Source: Trametes villosa (lineage: Eukaryota > Basidiomycota > Agaricomycetes > Polyporales > Polyporaceae). From it: a stretch of 64,000 nucleotides of DNA. Below, one piece after another: positions 31,837 through 44,300 of the stretch. The stretch's first letter is position 1, and each line of letters begins with the position of its first letter. The DNA is taken from the NCBI GenBank assembly GCA_002964805.2, contig PUDQ02000102.1, positions 372,001-436,000 on the forward strand. The letters run 5' to 3'. The notes below the pieces were generated by a model that saw nothing but the letters and a program-made list of their open reading frames with translations, was not told where the DNA came from and did not search any database. The position numbers were made by a program, and so were the translations under genes.

Positions 31837-34800
31837 ATGAGCTCTCCGATATACCCCCATACTACCGCTGGTGCCGGCCCCAGCAACCCACGATCATCCG
31901 CACGCTCTTACTATCGACCGGCTACTATCGCCGAGCTTGCTGCTCAAGCTCAAGAGAATCTCTGGGATCCGAGCCTTGGCCTTAAACATTGGTTGCGTAC
32001 TGCTGAGAAAGCTCGGAGGACGGCAGAGACCCTGATTCAGGCCCACGACTATGAAGCTGCATTCGTGGAGTACGCGAAAGCCGCCACGATCGTGCTGGAG
32101 AAACTCCCTACTCACAGGGAATACACGACGCTACTCAACGCCGATCAGCGAGGAAACCTTGGCATGGTGAGCACTCTTTCTATGTAACAGGCTTGTTGCA
32201 TCCCCACGCAATGTATTGCGAATATACCGCGGTTGGGCCATGAAGCAGGCGACCCATGGTTTCAGCCTACCTACACACCTTGTGTCACATCCTTGACCTT
32301 TGGCCTCGTCTGAGGCACGGCCGAGTACATCATCGATGTGGCGGCCGTGTCCTGGACACGCGTCTTGAAAATATTTGGCTTAGCTGTGCCTTGTACTGCT
32401 CGCCTGTGCCTACGACCACGAGAGCAACGCACACGATCGGGCTTGTGTCGGTAGGTGCATCGGTTACTTTACCGCATACCCCTCCCGTATGATCGTAGCA
32501 GGCCCTCGTTGGTTGTGGTTTACAAGACTGAGTAACCGTCAAAGCTATGGGAGTGCCTACCACCGGGATAAACGACACCACTCAGAATAATCCCGCCGGC
32601 CAGTCCCGGTCGCTCGCCATTCATCCGCATCGCTGACATGCTAGACTCCAAACAAGTTGCTCCATGCATCCCTACAAAGCTCAGGTTGAACGGAAGTTAG
32701 AGAGCACCATTGCACAGCTCGTGGTAGTCGGTGAATGCTTATAGATATTCACAGAGTGGCTAGAAGAGCTTGCTGAACCAAGTAGCCACGCATTCAGGCG
32801 GCACCACGCTGATGTGTGAAGGCTCTTGTTCAGCGACGCTTCAACAACATGCAGGCGCGACTTCTAAGGGGGTGGCGGAAGTTCCGAGGTGTTGTCAAAT
32901 GTGCGTGACGCGGGCTGCACAACGCTTGAAGCGCACCGATTTACCCGTAGCTAAGGGTTCAAGGCTTTGTTAGCCTGTGCGCCGGATGATGCTACCCAGC
33001 CTCGGATTCTGCAGCATATATGCGGCGCATTACTCACATAACGTCTCATGTATTCAGAACGGCCAAGATATACTGGACAGCCTGAGCCAGCTGAAACCCA
33101 TACTCGTCGAACGCCACGAACAGTGGCAATCAAGTCAGCGGAATACACCTGGCTCCAGTCGGGCACCTTCCACAGATCCTGCGCCCAGTCGCGAAGAGGA
33201 GCGCGCGCGCGAAGCACGGGAGGCGGCACGGAGAGAGGAGGTTTGGAAGCAGGAGGAGTACGTCCGACGCCAGGCGGAGGAGCGGGAGCGGCAGGCGCGC
33301 GCGGAACTGGCCTGGCGGCATTCGGGCGAGGCGAGGAGAGAGGATGTGGGCGCAAGACGTGCAGCGGAGGCTAGAGCGCTTGCGGAGACGGAACGAGCGT
33401 CGATGGTGGAGCGACAACGGCGGGAAGACGAACAGAAACGCATACAGGCTGACGAAGGCAGGCGAGAAGAGGACCGTTCCAAGCGGAGGATAGCAGACGA
33501 GCGCCGGTGGCAAGAGCAGGAGGGCATTGTTCGTCGGCAACAAGAGTCAGAGGCGGCAGCGAGGGCGGCTCGACGGGATATCGCTAGGCTCACGCCCTCA
33601 CCAGCAGGAGGCTCATCGTATCGGCCCACGGACACAGATACTCCCTCACGCAATCCGCCACATCAAGTGTATGCCCCGCAGCCGTCGCGACCACCGCCAC
33701 CCTCACAGCAGTCGTCGTTCTCCGATCCGTACGGGACGGGGAGCACAGTTCCGGTGATGCCTCTTGAGAGCCCGAACAAGTACGACGACGACTCATCAAC
33801 GGACGCTGAGGGCGTCGAGCGGAAACCGTCTTCGCGGACACAGCGGAACGATCAAACTCCGAAGGGCAAACCGATTGTGCCCGGGTACGCCGGCCCATTG
33901 TCTTTTGTCACTCCGATGCTGAACGCGCGTTGCAGTGCCATGCCAGATTCGCTGTTGACCACAACGTCTCCACCCCCACCCGAGCTGGGCAGCATCAAGT
34001 ATCCCTCGCTCATGTCGCAACACCAGCTAAAGCAGGGCTACGCGCCCTCGCTGCAATCGATGTTCGCTAACACCCACATATCCAAGACGCCGAAAGCGGA
34101 CCTCTCCCTCTTGTTCGACCACAAGCGCGAAGCCGCGACGACCGGTCTCTACTCCAACATTCTCCCGCCCAAGCCCGAGCCCGCACCGGTCATCCCTCCC
34201 TACCCTACCCACATGCCCGTCCCGATCCCAGACGTCCGCCGACCACCCAGCGCGTATGCGCACCAGCACCAGCAGTCGCAGTCGCAGTCGTACGGCGGCA
34301 TGCGTGGCCCTTCACCCAACGGCTCGCGTGCGTCACCGTACCCGACCCCGTCGCCAACGAAGGACGCGGCCCATCGTGCGACTGCGTCAACGTCGAGCTC
34401 GGCGCGCATCGTGCCCGGGAGCACGCGCGACGCGCAGGTGCAGGAGCTGCGGACGATCAAGCTGCCGCGCGAGTGCCTGTCGCGCTTCCTGTCGATCGCG
34501 CGCGTGAACACGCTGCAGAACCGCGAGACGTGCGGGCTGCTGCTGGGCAAGGACCGGGGGAGCAAGTACGTGGTGACGACGCTGCTCATCCCGAAGCAGC
34601 ACTCGACGAGCGACACGTGCATGATGGACGAGGAGGAGCTCGTGCTGCAGTTCACGGAGGAGCGGCATCTCATCACGCTCGGCTGGGTGCGTTCACTGCG
34701 GTTTGGGGCCCAGGTGAAGTGTGTACTGACGATTGCCTTCGCCGCAGATACACACCCATCCCACGCAGTCATGTAAGTTTTCGATCGCGCATCTCGTACG

Positions 34801-35214
34801 GGACGATCCTGATATCGCGACCACAGGCTTCATGTCTTCGGTTGACTTGCATACCCACTCCGGCTTCCAGCGGATGCTCCCCGAGTCGTTTGCAGTCGTT
34901 TGCGCACCCTCGTCAACACCACAGTGAGTGGCATTTTACGCCCCTTGCGCGCACTCACTAACCTGAATCATCGGCAAAGGTTTGGCATTTTCCGGCTGAC
35001 AGATCCCGGCGGCCTGCAAACCATCCTGGAATGCACCGCGAAGGAGGCATTCCACCCGCATCCCGAAGTGCCCATCTACACCGTGCGTACCGCCCGTTCT
35101 TCCGCCGCACTTCCTTCTTGCTTACGCTGAGCGCTCGTGATCATCCAGGATTGCGACAACTGCCATGTGCAGATGAAAGACATGCCTCTGGAGATCGTCG
35201 ATCTCCGGTCGTAG
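31837..35214 (+). CDS. AMSH/STAMBP-like JAMM deubiquitinase
   Basis: The product should be a zinc peptidase that removes Lys63-linked ubiquitin from cargo at endosomes with ESCRT proteins. Exon 1 (31837-32167) encodes the N-terminal USP8-dimerisation/MIT-like helical domain ([34 protein letters not shown]). After an intron of about 890 nt, the domain ends with [23 protein letters not shown] long Arg/Glu-rich predicted coiled coil (about 33180-33590) and a Pro/Ser-rich linker follow. The catalytic domain has [10 protein letters not shown] (catalytic Glu on the NETCGIL-type strand), then a 25-nt exon (34748-34772) encoding IHTHPTQS, joined to [15 protein letters not shown]. This completes the JAMM motif H-x-H-P-x7-S-x2-D. 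The end is [20 protein letters not shown]. Total length is about 700 residues. All catalytic residues are present. Confidence 0.92.
32168..33057 (+). other. Unusually long intron of the AMSH-like gene
   Basis: The donor GTGAGC at 32168 and an acceptor near 33057 (TATTCAG) define an intron of about 890 nt that contains no sustained open frame. The other introns of this gene are 50-80 nt. It may carry an old insertion; no terminal repeats were recognised by eye. Confidence 0.6.
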
Positions 35215-35533
35215 GGTCCTTCTCGAGTCGTCCAGCCCGGTATATGGTCTCATCTTCTCCATCTGTAACATCCCTGTAAGCTTTCCTGTATACTGCTCTT
35301 CCTTGTATCGACAGCATCAGTGCACTATTTATCCCGCCTCGCGCGCCGCGGTCAGCTTGAGTTCGGAAGGGATTTCAGGGGTTCTATGGCGGCGCGCCGG
35401 GGCCGGGGCATGTATCCACCGCTCATTGGCATCCGTACATTAGTATATCCATTACGCTCGTATACAAGAATACAGTCGTTCCAGTCGTACCAAAGCATTA
35501 AGCAAGCAACCAGCAGAAAACCACACACACCCG
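35215..35533. other. Convergent intergenic region
   Basis: About 320 bp between two convergent stop codons; it holds both 3' UTRs and no other feature I can support. Confidence 0.5.
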
Positions 35534-37805
35534 TCAGACCTTCTCGCTCCGCTCGCGCGCCTCGCGCCGCCTGCGCTTCTCGGTCAGGCGCAGCGCGCGC
35601 TTCTCCTTGCGCAGGCGCTGGCTCTCGCGGATGCCGAACCCGTGGCGGAAGATGAGGCGGACCTCCTCGAGGCTCAGCCCCGCGGTCTCGGGGAAGCAGC
35701 ACACGACGAAGAGCCAGCCGAGGAGGCAGAGCCCGGCGTAGAAGCCGAACGCGCCCGCGGGCGTGATGCGGTCCATGAGCGAGAGGTACGTCGCGCCGAT
35801 GAGCAGGTTCCCCGCCCAGTTCGTCGTCGTCGCGAGCGAGGTCCCGATCCCGCGCACCTCGAGCCCGAAGAGCTCGCCCTGCTGCCACGGCACGTTCCCG
35901 AGCCCGGTCGCGTACGACGCGACGTAGAGGATCATCGCGAGCAGCACGATCGCGGACCACGTCGTCGAGTACTGCGTGCCGTCGACGAGGTTGCCCCCCG
36001 TCTTCTTTGTCAGGACTGCGCGTGCTCCGCTGGTCAGCATCTCGCGCGTTAGCATGAAAACGGAAATGACGCACAGTGGAAAGCAACGCTCGCGAGGACG
36101 AGGCCGACGATCATGCCGGGCGCGGACCAGAGCATGATCTTGCGGCGGCCGATGATGTCGATGTACTTGAGCGCGATGAGCGTGAAGATGAAGTTCGTGC
36201 CCGAGACGATGAGCCCGACGGCGGTCGGCTGGTCGAACCCGATCTCCTTGAATAGCGTCGCTGCATCCCGAGTCAGCACCTGGTCAAATATATGTGCCCA
36301 GATTCAGAGGGGCACGCGCTTACCGCTATAGTACATGAGCTATGGCGGGTGTGTGAGCGGGGTGGGTGGGAGGATGCCGAAAGTACTACTTACAGTGTTG
36401 AAACCGCAGAGCTGCTGGAAGGCCTGCATGCCACATCCGACGACTAGAGAACACGCATATACTCAGCTTTCACCCTCCACAATTGCTTTGAGGCGACTTA
36501 CTGAGCGCTCTGCGGTTTATGGGGTCGGTGAGAATAAGGCGCATGCGTTGCAGCAGCGTGGTGGTATTCGTGATCTCGACGCTCATCTTCACCGCAGCCA
36601 CCAAAGCCCGCACCTGTCCGCAAAGCACCGGGTGAGCAAAGGCTATATGCGCCCCGCGCGCGCCGGGCGCGACTCCGGCAAACACGCACCTTGAGGTCCA
36701 CTTGCTCCGGCGTCGCGTACGCATATATTTTCGTCATCGTCCCACGCGCAGCCTCGACGTTGTCCCTGCGGATCATGATACGCGCTACGTATGTTCTCCC
36801 GCGTCAGCCCCCGCACACAACACACACAACGCACACAACGCCAAACTGCGCACTCACGCGACTCGGGGAGGAAGAAGAGGAAGACGAACTGGGCGGCGGC
36901 GGGCACCGCGCCCAGCCCGACCATCCAGCGCCAGCCGCCGTGCACGTTCGCGAACGCGGCGTCGATGCCGTACGCGACGACCTGGCCGCCGGTGATCATC
37001 ACGACGTTCACGACGACCATGCGCCCGCGCAGGCGCGTCGGGGAGAGCTCCTGGATGTACAAGGGCGCGACGCAGGCTGCGACGCCTACGCCGATTCCGA
37101 TGAGGAAACGGCAGCCGATCTGCCACGAGCGCGCCGTGTTAACGCGCATTTCACAAGGATGTATGGTAGGAGGACGTACCATGGACCAGACGGTATGGCA
37201 TACGGCTTGTCCGATAGCGCCGCCAATAAAGATGACGTCTGCAATGCCCATGACCGGTCTCCGGCCAAGGAAGTCGCTCATCATGCCGGCTGCGAGTCCT
37301 CCGAGGAGCGCTCCCAGGGTGGTGGAAGAAGTGATGAGTTCCTGTTCCAGAGTTAGAAAGGTGTGCCATGGCTATATGCGGTGTCGAAACTCACCTTCTG
37401 GCCTGACGAGAGCTCTGCGGGGCCCAAGTCCCCGCCAATGGTCACCAGCGCCCCAGAGATCACGCCAGTGTCATACCCTGCGCCCGAAATTGAGTGATGG
37501 TGGCTCTGAAGTCATTCCGAGGACCCTTCGCACGCACCGAAAAGTAGACCGGATATACTCGCGCACGCGACAAGCAACCACACAAACCATGTTGTCCGCT
37601 CCTCGCCCTCCGCGATGACCAGGGTTTCGGAGATCTCGCCGGAAGCGACGGCAGAGGAGATGCCCTCGAGGTCTTCGTAGCTATACGCAGAGTCGCATGA
37701 GTACCTCCGAGCACTTCCCGCGCGGAAGAGGGGTGGCAGAACCAGGATGGACACTCACACCTGGGTATTCCGTCCCTTCTCGGAGCTGTTCGATGCGCTA
37801 TCCAT
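35534..37805 (-). CDS. MFS sugar transporter, myo-inositol/proton symporter type
   Basis: A 12-helix plasma-membrane transporter of the sugar porter family. About nine exons run from ATG 37805 (MDSASNSSEKGRNTQ) to TGA 35534. Family marks in order: SISGLLFGYDTGVISGAL (helix 1), GGLAAGMMSDFLGRRPVM (loop 2-3 signature with GRR), IGIGVGVAACVAPLYIQELSPTRLRG (helix 4 and the PLYIxE motif), FFLPESR before the central loop, QQLCGFNTLMYYSATLF (helix 7), DIIGRRKIML (second GRR), and FPETAGLSLEEV at the end of helix 12. The QQGELFGLEVRGIGTSLATTTNWAGN block resembles fungal ITR1/ITR2 inositol transporters more than hexose carriers. The C-terminal tail is unusually basic (RLRKEKRALRLTEKRRRRE). The substrate is inferred from resemblance only. 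Confidence 0.87.
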
Positions 37806-38936
37806 GGCCAGCTACGCCTTCTGCTGTTGCGCCGCCGGGTGGGGAGATCGGAGGCCGGGGTGGGTGGCCCGCGCCGTTACGATTTCGCAGCAAGAGTGGG
37901 TTGGAGGACGGAGTCGAGCAGGACGAGAGGACGTCCCGAGGCCGTCGGACGAATAAATACGGGCGACGACCCCAGACGGACTCGGCCGCGTGAACGCTGA
38001 TCAGAAGATGGAGAAGGGTTTTCCCCGGACGGCCGGCAGGCACTCCCTCTCCCCTCCTTTCCAGCTCCTTCCTCCCTCTCTGAGTCTCTCAAAATCGTTT
38101 ACCCGCTCGCGTGGCGATCATCTTGTGTCATCACCGCTGCTCAGCGCTCGTCGCTCAAACATCGACGTCCATCGTCTGCCCACCGCTGGGGGTTGCTTGC
38201 GCCGACGACATGCTACCTCTCCATATCTCGCGGTCTGCAAATCAGAAAGTCGTCGGACTCCGGTCCGCCTCAACTCTCTTTTGACGGCGAACCCGTCATG
38301 CTATGCGTTGCGATAGTCACCGGACCAGCCGTGGAGGGCAAACGCGCGACTCGACGAGCATCGTGGTGGAGAAACGGGGGAGAAGAACGACGCTGAGGTG
38401 CGGAACGCACGTCCCGTGCTGATTCAGGTGATTTCGACGAGCAAGGATGACGCTCGTTACGTCCATACGTCGCAGTAGTCATCCCTCAGCATCTTGCAAT
38501 CGTGCAGCAAGCTTGGTGGCGAACCTTGCGGGAAGTCAATGGTCTATTCAACCAGTCGCTTGACAGTCGCCGGGGCCCCCAAAGTTCCTCCAGCGTGCAG
38601 GAATCCACGCGCAAACACGCGTTATCGAGGTCATATGAGGTAGTCCAGACGGCTACGAGCAGCATTGTCTCGCTGTTAACGTTGCTGCTCACGGACGAAC
38701 GCGAGATTTATGCCAGCTATATGCTGGCAGGATGAACCTCTGGTCGTAAATTGTCATGAGTACTTCGGCATTGTCGCCGGCTCGAGGTCAGCGCGGTGAC
38801 CGCTATCAGTTTCAGCTGCTTTCCCAAGTTTGTTTGACAGCCACGTGGATGGTACAACAAGTCATTGACGCGGTGGCTGCGGCAGCCACCCACTGTTCCT
38901 ACAACGAACCATCCAGTTCACCTGCACAGAGGAAAG
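37806..38936. promoter_or_regulatory. Divergent promoter region with one repeat copy
   Basis: About 1.1 kb between the divergent starts of the MFS gene and the carnosine methyltransferase gene. A TATA-like GTATTTATT read on the minus strand lies about 145 nt before the MFS start. The repeat copy at 38230-38390 sits in the middle. No gene was recognised. Confidence 0.45.
38230..38390 (-). repeat. Dispersed repeat R3, copy 2
   Basis: In reverse orientation this matches 19245-19400 over about 150 bp, with blocks such as CGGCTGGTCC, GCATAGCATG and TTCGCCGTCA. The two copies lie 19 kb apart in opposite orientation, each in a promoter region. Confidence 0.65.
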
Positions 38937-40861
38937 ATGCCGTTCAGCCAAGCAGAGATCGAAGAGGAGCGGATGCACTTCGCAAACGTTATCGCGACCT
39001 TCCAGCAGTACGCCCCGTATGCCGTAAGAACCGCCCGTCCGCCGTTTCTCTGCGAATGTCACACGACGCTGAGAGGTTGTATCTGCGGCTCGCAGCTGAA
39101 CGCGAACAACCGCCGCAGGAAGGACATCCACATCATCCCGATCGAGGACCGGGAGCTCCTCGAGGCGATCGGCTACAAGCAGCGCATCGCCGCGACGGAC
39201 GACGCCATCCTCGCGAACGCGCAGTTCCTGAACCAGCTCATAGCGAACCCCGAGATATTCGGGCACGACATCGAGGCGGACGCCCCAGAGGAATCTGCGG
39301 CCAGCCAGGAAGCCCCCGCAACCCGCGATCCGAGGAGTGGGCCGCCCGCGCACGGTACCGGGCATGTTCCGCATGAGGACAAAGGACGGCAGGCTGACAT
39401 TTCGCGAAGAGCAGCATTCACATAGTCATTCTCATTCGCATGCGTCTGAGGGGCATTCTGTCGGCGGGGGACACTCGCATTCGCATAGCTCGCCCCTTGA
39501 CGCTTCGGCGGCGCGGCTGGGTAAAGCACGAGACGGGAAGCGCAAGTACAAGCCTACCGAGCACGATATGGAGAAGCTGCGTAGCACGCTAAAACAGCTC
39601 GTCCGAGACTGGAGTCTCGAGGTACTGCTGTACGATGTATTACTCAATGAGCTCACGCCGACTCTCTGCATAGGGAAAGGCAGAGAGAGACCTCTGCTAC
39701 GAGCCTATGAAGGAGGCGTTGGTGCAGCACTTTTCCGACATCCCCGAGCAGGAAAGGTAGCCGTCTTGCACACCAAACGTTTCCGCAGCTTGACAGCGAC
39801 AGTTTTGCAGGGGTAACTTCCGCGTGCTGGTCCCGGGCGCAGGCCTAGGAAGACTAGCATGGGACGTGGCAAAGCTAGGTAAAGGGCGTGCAAGACCACC
39901 GTCTGCGGCAATCTTCTAACCACTTTCTGCGTGCTTCACTCAGGCTTTGCATGCCAGGGCAACGAGTTCTCGCATTACATGCTGCTCGCGTCCTTCTACA
40001 TGCTCAACAGGTACAGCCCACTCCCGAAGACGCACCCGGGAGAACTGACGCGCTGACCATACACGCTCGCCGACAGGACAGACGCGGTCGACAAGCACAC
40101 GATCTACCCCTACGTCCACTCGTTCTCCAACCTCGCGAACACCGAGGCCCTGCTCCGCCCCATCCGCATACCGGATGTCCTCCCCTCCTCGCTGCCTCCC
40201 GGCGCCGACTTCTCTCTCGTAGCCGGTGCGTGCATCTACGCCCCCGCTCTTCCCGCATCAGAGCGGGTTCTGACTGCCATGTTTGCGTGTAGGGGACTTC
40301 GAGGAGATCTACGGCGCGGAGGAGGGGGACGACGCCGAGTCCCAGGTCGGGCAGTGGGACGCCGTCCTCACCTGCTTCTTCATCGACACGGTCAGTCTTT
40401 CTCCCCCTTCCATTCCCCCCGCCCTCGTGCTCTCGAGCGGCATGATAATAACGGTGCACACGCCGGCGTATAGTCGAAGAACATCGTGAACTACCTGCGC
40501 ATCATCCACCGCATCCTCGCGCCGGGCGGCGTGTGGATCAACCTGGGTATGTCGTCGTGCAAACCAAGGGCGCATCCCACCGCTAAACGGGGCGGATAGG
40601 CCCGCTGCTGTGGCACTGGGAGAACAACGCGACGAACGACCCGTCTGTCGAGCTCACGCTCGAGGAAGTGAAAGCCCTCGCGCGGAAAATCGGCTTCGAG
40701 ATCTCCGTGGGTCCCTCCCCTCTTGATATTCTTGCTGCCGGAGCTGACCGATATGTCGGCAGAACGAGCGGACGATCGACACGACGTACACGAACAACGC
40801 GCAGAGCATGCTCGGCTACGTGTACCACGCCGCCTTCTGGACCGCAACGAAGGTCGTTTAG
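38937..40861 (+). CDS. Carnosine N-methyltransferase (CARNMT1/UPF0586 family)
   Basis: A SAM-dependent methyltransferase of the family that makes anserine from carnosine in animals; the fungal substrate is not known. Exons start at ATG 38937 (MPFSQAEIEEERMHF) and end at TAG 40861 (WTATKVV). The N-terminal part has NNRRRKDIHIIP and ELLEAIGYKQRI. A histidine-rich stretch follows (QHSHSHSHSHASEGHS and GGGHSHSHSS), then YKPTEHDMEKLRSTLKQLVRDW. The SAM-binding loop is VLVPGAGLGRLAWDVAKLG, followed by CQGNEFSHYMLLASFYMLN and YPYVHSFSN. The substrate region includes VGQWDAVLTCFFIDTAKNIVN, GGVWINLGPLLWHWEN and SMLGYVYHAAFW. All blocks are family-typical and intact; the His-rich insertion sits between the helical N-terminus and the catalytic domain. 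Confidence 0.92.
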
Positions 40862-41306
40862 ACCTCACGCGCACGCGGCGCCGCGAAGAGCCGCATCACT
40901 CGAGCCCGAGGAGGGAAGACAAATGAACGAGCCGTGCATTAACAGCGTCCGCAATACATCTCTATAATCAAGTCGCCCGTGGCAGCAGTATCGTAGTGTA
41001 CTCGTACAGGTAGGTAGATTGGTGATGACATCTGGGAGCAATGAGACAATGGAACGAAGCCCTCTTCTTGATTGACCGTAGTACTATTCTGATTCAGCCC
41101 TCTCGTGCAAGTTGTTGTCGGTGCGAGTCGTGTGGTGGGAACGTGGAGACGTAGCGGGTAGGGGCGGCAACACGCGGCCGAGTAATATGGATTTGCGACT
41201 CTAGTCTAGTAGGGGTAGGGAGGGGATGCAAGGTTCTAGTAGCTGCAGCAGTGGGAATGGGGACGGGGACGGGAATGGGAACGAGGGGACAAGGGCATTA
41301 AGGCCA
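40862..41306. other. Convergent intergenic region
   Basis: About 445 bp between convergent genes, relatively AT-rich near 40970-41100; no coding or repeat feature recognised. Confidence 0.5.
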
Positions 41307-44300
41307 TTAAGACGACTTGGCGCGGCGCGCGGCGATCCGGCTCTTGAGCGAGCCGAACAGGCTGCCGCTCCGGACGCGGAACAAGTACGTGAACGTGTAA
41401 ATGCATGAAATCTGCGCAAACCAGCCGTTAGCATTCCGCAAAGATCCGTCGAAGGTGAGGATGGGGAGGGGGAACTCACGTTGAAGATGATGAAGGCGAC
41501 GAAAATGCCGAGGTCGCGCCAGTGGTTCGAGTAGAAGATGTTGAAGCTCGTGCCGAGGAACGCGTCCGTCGAGCTGAACGAGCAGTACTCGCACCCGCTG
41601 GTGGCGTCGGGGTTGGTGAGGTACCCGCCCGCGAAGGAGAGGTAGTTGCCCATGTACTGCGAGCACGTCTGCCCGGACGGCGGCTGGATCGTGACGAGCT
41701 CGACGGCGGAGCACTGGATGGGCTGCTTGCCGAGGGCTGCGAGAACGCGCGTGAGCTGCAGGTTCGCGGAGATGTAAGGCGGAGCTGCGTACCTTGTCCG
41801 AGAAGAGCCTCGATGAGGTAGGTATAGGGGGACAGGCGGTACATCCACTGCCACCATCCGAGAGCGCGGTAGGGCTGGAGGACACCGTCGCTATACAAGA
41901 CACATTAGCAACCGCTCGTCGAGATGCGCGCGAAGAAGGGACTTACAAGGTGAGCACGAAGGAGAAGAGGAAGCTGAAGAGCAGCGCCGCGATCTCCGCG
42001 TTCGGCGACATGGCCGCGACGGCCTGGCCGATCGTGGTGTAGTAGAGCGGGAACCAGACACCCATCATGAAGTACGTGAAGCCGGCGCGGTCGGTCGGGA
42101 AGCCGACGGTCCAGTACCAGCACAGGAAGTAGATGCTCGAGCCGAGGATGTTCCACGGGATCTCGATCAGGATCTGCGACGACACGAGCGCGGTCCACGA
42201 GTACATGCGGCTGTGGCGCTCGCGCACCTCGTACACGTTGCGCATGTCGATGAACGCGACCTGGAGCTGGTTCGAGAGCGGGACGGAGATGATAGTCGAC
42301 ATGAAGATCGCGAAGAGGTGGTTCTGCGTGCCCTGGATCGTCGTCTTCGCCTTGAAGAACGTGAAGCCGATGAGGAGCGCGCTCGCGATGTTCAGCCCCA
42401 TCTTCGCGATCAGGTACGTCGGGTCGCGCCAGTGCGCCTGCGCGTCGCGCCGGAGCAGCGTCCGCAGCTGGAAGCCCCACGTCGTTGGGAACGTGTTCGT
42501 CAGCGTCGCCTGCACTGCGGGCTTGCTCCGGCCCTCCTGGTGGATGCGGCCCAGGTCGTCGTGCGTGCGCGCAAACTCGGGCGAGCGCTTCCAGGTGTCG
42601 TACCAGTCCGTGTCCGTCGTAGCCGTCGCGCCCGCACCAATCGCGTCGAGGATGTACTCGGCGGGGTTCTCGCTGTCCTCGCACTTGCGCGCGCCGTTGC
42701 GCTCGAAGTAGTCGATGAGCGTGGTTGCGCGGTTGCCGATGTCGCCAAAGTATACCGTCTGGCCGCCCTTACGGAGCAGGAGGAGCCGGTCAAACACCTG
42801 GAAGAGCTCCGCGCTCGGCTGGTGGATGGTGCAGACGATCGCCTGGCCGCTGTCCGCGAGGTCACGAAGGAAGCTGGTGATAGCCCATGCGCTCTGCGAG
42901 TCAAGACCGGACGTGGGCTCGTCGAGGAAGATGAGGGACGGCTTCGCGACGAGCTCGACGGCGATGGTGGTACGCTTGCGGTGCTCGACGCCGAGGGAGC
43001 CGACGATCGCATCCGCGTAGGCGTCGAGACCGCACATCTTGAGAACTTTTTCGACGCTGTAACGGAACGGTCAGCGGTGCAAACAGAAGCAACGCGGGAT
43101 AAAAAGTCGTACTAGGCCTTCTTTTCCTCGAGGGGCACCGACTGGGGCTGACGCAGGCACGCCGAGAACAACAGCGCCTCACGGACGCTCGACGTCGGCA
43201 AATGGGTATCCATCTGCTGGCAGTAGCCCGTATGCGCCTGGAAGTCCGCCGGGAGCGGGTGTCCGTTCATGAGCCTTTCGCCCGTGACCACGCCGCCGAT
43301 CGTGCGCTCCGCAAGCACGTTGAGGAGCGTCGTCTTGCCCGCGCCGGACTCGCCCATGAGCGCGGTGAGCTTGCCCGGGGGCACGTAGCCCGAGACGTCG
43401 TCGAGCAGCTTGCGCTCCTTGCCGTGCCCGACGGGCACGACGTAGTTGAGGTGCTGGAACGAGAACACGTCCGTGACCGCGTGCGTCGCCTCCTTCAGTG
43501 CCTTCTGGTCGACGCCGTCGCCGTGCGCCGCGCCCGCGCCGGGGGCGCTGCCCTTCTCCTCGTCCGCGACCGCGTCGTCGATCGCCGCGGACGTCGTGCC
43601 GCGCTTGAAGAGCATCACCGCGGTCTCGCCCGCCAGGGAGGTGTTGTTCTCCGTGAGGAAGAGCAGGATCGTGATGAAACCGATGCCGAAGGCGCAGAGC
43701 ACGCCGAAGTTCTGCATACAGCCGGTCAGTACGAGAAAGCGTGGAAAATAATCGACGAGCACGTACCCGCCAGAGATGGTTGTAGGTGTAGCCGTAGGAC
43801 AGGGTGATGTAGTCGGTGCCAGAGACGGTAAGCTGGCCAGGGACCGAGCCGACCGTGGTGCAAACCTGGTTCGCGAGCTGTGCGTTCTCATAGCCCGGGC
43901 CCGTGGGGACGAGCACCGAGCAATCCGCGTGCACCGTGTGGAACTCGTTGACCATCAACGCCTCGAACCCGTACTTCAGCGGCTGTAGAAAATAGTGGTG
44001 AGCATTTAAGCATGTAGTCTGAGTGGAACGAAGAAATACTGACGTTGATGTAGGTGATCCAGCGGAGGGCGCCGATCATGTACGGCTGAGGGATGGAGTA
44101 ACCGGTGTAGAGGACGAGGATGAGGGTGGTAAGACCGGCGATGGCCTGCGCGGGCGCGGCGCTCTTGAACAGCGCCGCGAGCGAGCGGAACCACGCCTTC
44201 ATGGTGACCGTCATGGTGAACGTGAACAGCAGGAACACGCTGTCATCTGCGTCAGCACCGAGGATATTAGAGGGAAAGAATAGGGGACTCACAAGAACTG

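Noticed and set aside
33135..33653. 172-codon minus-strand frame
   Set aside because: It is antisense to the Arg/Glu-rich coiled coil of the AMSH-like gene; codon bias there opens the opposite strand.
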